A stretch of 15,249 nucleotides of DNA from a bacterium (GTDB lineage: Bacteria > Patescibacteriota > Minisyncoccia > UBA6257 > Brennerbacteraceae). Shown one piece after another: positions 14,100 through 15,249 of the stretch. The stretch's first letter is position 1. Every line of letters begins with the position of its first letter. The stretch spans positions 1 through 15,249 of the forward strand of contig DAIDAW010000015.1 in NCBI GenBank assembly GCA_027310425.1. The letters run 5' to 3'. The translations under genes were made by a program, and so were the position numbers. Below the pieces are notes generated by a model. It saw only the letters and a program-made list of their open reading frames with translations, was not told where the DNA came from and made no database searches.

Positions 14100-15249
14100 G
14101 ACAGATGCACGCATCCGCTCAAGCGCCTCGCCAATCTCCTGTTGGGTTGTCAAGGCTCCGAAACTGAATCGAACCGCTCCACGGAGAATTTCCGGCGCCA
14201 CATGCATCGCCTCAAGCACATGGGATGGCTTAACGAGACGCGCATGGCACGCAGATCCGATCGAAATCGCCACGCCCGCCTTATCAAACCGGTACAGCAA
14301 TTCATCGGAATCAAACCCAGGAAACGAGATATTGACAATATGGGGCGCAGACAATTCCGGCGAATTGAGAACCGCCCTGTGATATATATCTACGACACCT
14401 CGCACGAATATTTCTTTCAATTTTGCAAGCCGCGCATATTCCTCAACGCGTCTCGCACGCGCGAGTTCCCATGCTCTGGCAAAGCCCGCGATCGCCGGCA
14501 CATTCTGCGTTCCTGCGTGCATGCCGAATTCCTGATCGCCGCCGGTGATCAACGGGCTTATCGCGAATCGCGAATCGCGAATCGATTGTGTACCAGGCAC
14601 TATTTGCGTTTTGCTATGTGCGATATGCGATATACCGTTTGCCACGAGCAGCGCCGCCGCGCCTTTCGGGCCGGATATTTTATGCGAACAAACCGTAGTG
14701 AATTCCGCGGCGCGCACGCCCCGCTCGATTTCGTCAGATGCCGCATACACGGCTTGCGCCGCATCGGTATGAAATAATGGATATGCGGCATCCTGGAGCG
14801 CACGTTTTGCTTCACGGATCGTGCGCTGGCGGTATTCCTGAATCCTGCGCGCAATCTCACCTATCGGCTGCGCTGCGCCGGTCACGTTATTAACAGCCAT
14901 CACCGAAATACCCACCGTGTCCTCCTCGATGCTTTGCATCACATCGTCCGGGCGTACAATACCGTCATGCCCAACGCCAACATACGTGATGCGCGCCTCG
15001 CTGTTCTGTTCCAAATCCTTGCACGTATCCAATATCGACGCATGCTCGATTGCAGTCGTAACGATGTGCGGAAGATTGCCGCTATTTTGATGAGTGCGCT
15101 TCCAGCGTTTCACGCAGCCGCGCAAAAACAAATTGTTCGCTTCGGTCGCGGATGAAACGAAAATCACGCCGCTGAAATCAACGCCCATGAGATCGGCGAT
15201 GATTTTACGCGAACGGTCAAGCGCTGCCTGCGCAACTTCTCCCGGCCGG
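14088..15249 (-). CDS. Cysteine desulfurase (IscS/NifS class), N-terminus outside the window
   Basis: This PLP enzyme takes sulfur from cysteine for Fe-S clusters and tRNA thiolation. The frame stays open to the right edge, so about the first 50 residues are missing; the ATG at 15188 is internal, since upstream codons continue the family pattern. Visible are ATEANN, the PLP-stacking AIEHAS, HTDAAQA, SHKISGPKG with the PLP lysine (codon 14679-14681), HAGTQNVPA and GSACHAR with the catalytic cysteine (codon 14247-14249). The usual NNExG is NNVTG. Two insertions appear relative to E. coli IscS: one before HTDAAQ (EYRQRTIREAKRALQDA) and one after the PLP lysine, encoded largely by heptamer repeats (14561-14642). 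IscS, NifS or SufS naming cannot be settled. The htrA promoter overlaps its 3' end. Confidence 0.93.
   Translation of the reverse strand, partial: RPGEVAQAALDRSRKIIADLMGVDFSGVIFVSSATEANNLFLRGCVKRWKRTHQNSGNLPHIVTTAIEHASILDTCKDLEQNSEARITYVGVGHDGIVRPDDVMQSIEEDTVGISVMAVNNVTGAAQPIGEIARRIQEYRQRTIREAKRALQDAAYPLFHTDAAQAVYAASDEIERGVRAAEFTTVCSHKISGPKGAAALLVANGISHIAHSKTQIVPGTQSIRDSRFAISPLITGGDQEFGMHAGTQNVPAIAGFARAWELARARRVEEYARLAKLKEIFVRGVVDIYHRAVLNSPELSAPHIVNISFPGFDSDELLYRFDKAGVAISIGSACHARLVKPSHVLEAMHVAPEILRGAVRFSFGALTTQQEIGEALERMRASVLTR
14561..14581 (-). repeat. Three perfect heptamers inside the desulfurase gene
   Basis: TCGCGAA is repeated three times without interruption (plus-strand reading), followed by a partial TCGA. 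On the coding strand the 21 bases are read as seven codons (IRDSRFA), each unit in a different frame. The tract lies in a stretch that the E. coli enzyme lacks. Confidence 0.9.
14601..14642 (-). repeat. Six degenerate heptamers inside the desulfurase gene
   Basis: On the plus strand the units are TATTTGC, GTTTTGC, TATGTGC, GATATGC, GATATAC and CGTTTGC. Five of the six end in TGC at an exact spacing of 7. The tract is separated from the perfect heptamers by 19 bases and encodes most of the ANGISHIAHSKTQI stretch of the inserted loop. Confidence 0.65.

Noticed and set aside
14561..14642. CRISPR-like array
   Set aside because: The units are 7 bases and directly adjacent, with no spacers, and lie inside a conserved coding frame.

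Overview
The window is a gene-dense bacterial chromosome segment. The proteins best fit a Candidate Phyla Radiation (Patescibacteria, Parcubacteria-like) genome. This is an inference from the FtsZ sequence style, an extended bS21, a cysteine desulfurase with loop insertions, and a strongly trimmed Mfd. There is no rRNA or complete genome here to confirm it. TGA is an ordinary stop at the ends of ftsZ, ybeY, yqeY, htrA and the small orphan gene, which argues against the UGA=Gly code of Absconditabacteria and Gracilibacteria. No tRNA, rRNA, CRISPR array, insertion sequence or phage gene was found.

Layout. Bases 1-273 hold no gene that I can support. From 4056 down to 274 runs a minus-strand operon: promoter, rpsU (bS21), yqeY, ybeY, ftsA, ftsZ, then a hairpin terminator. 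The yqeY/ybeY and ybeY/ftsA junctions are ATGA overlaps, so translation is probably coupled. The operon joins ribosome components and maturation (bS21, YbeY) to the two core division proteins. A 76-residue orphan on the plus strand (4125-4355) has the best Shine-Dalgarno site in the window and ends at a perfect 11-bp bidirectional terminator. That terminator also closes the minus-strand set lepB-hisS-HIT (6745 down to 4433).

A short divergent intergenic region (6746-6795) separates lepB from the plus-strand pair pth-mfd. The mfd gene encodes a 660-residue protein. It keeps the RNA-polymerase-interaction domain and the RecG-like motor, but lacks the UvrA-binding N-terminal part and the C-terminal D7 domain of full-length Mfd. 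Convergent to it are minus-strand clpB and a downstream unknown multi-pass membrane protein, joined by TAATATG. Upstream of clpB lie htrA (membrane-anchored protease with one PDZ domain) and a cysteine desulfurase that runs off the right edge.

The least expected structure is heptanucleotide periodicity. Four 7-base units sit in the clpB leader where a ribosome-binding site would be. Two 7-base tracts make up most of an insertion inside the cysteine desulfurase gene. Promoter-like -35/-10 pairs were found upstream of rpsU, lepB, clpB and htrA. Most genes have no Shine-Dalgarno sequence.
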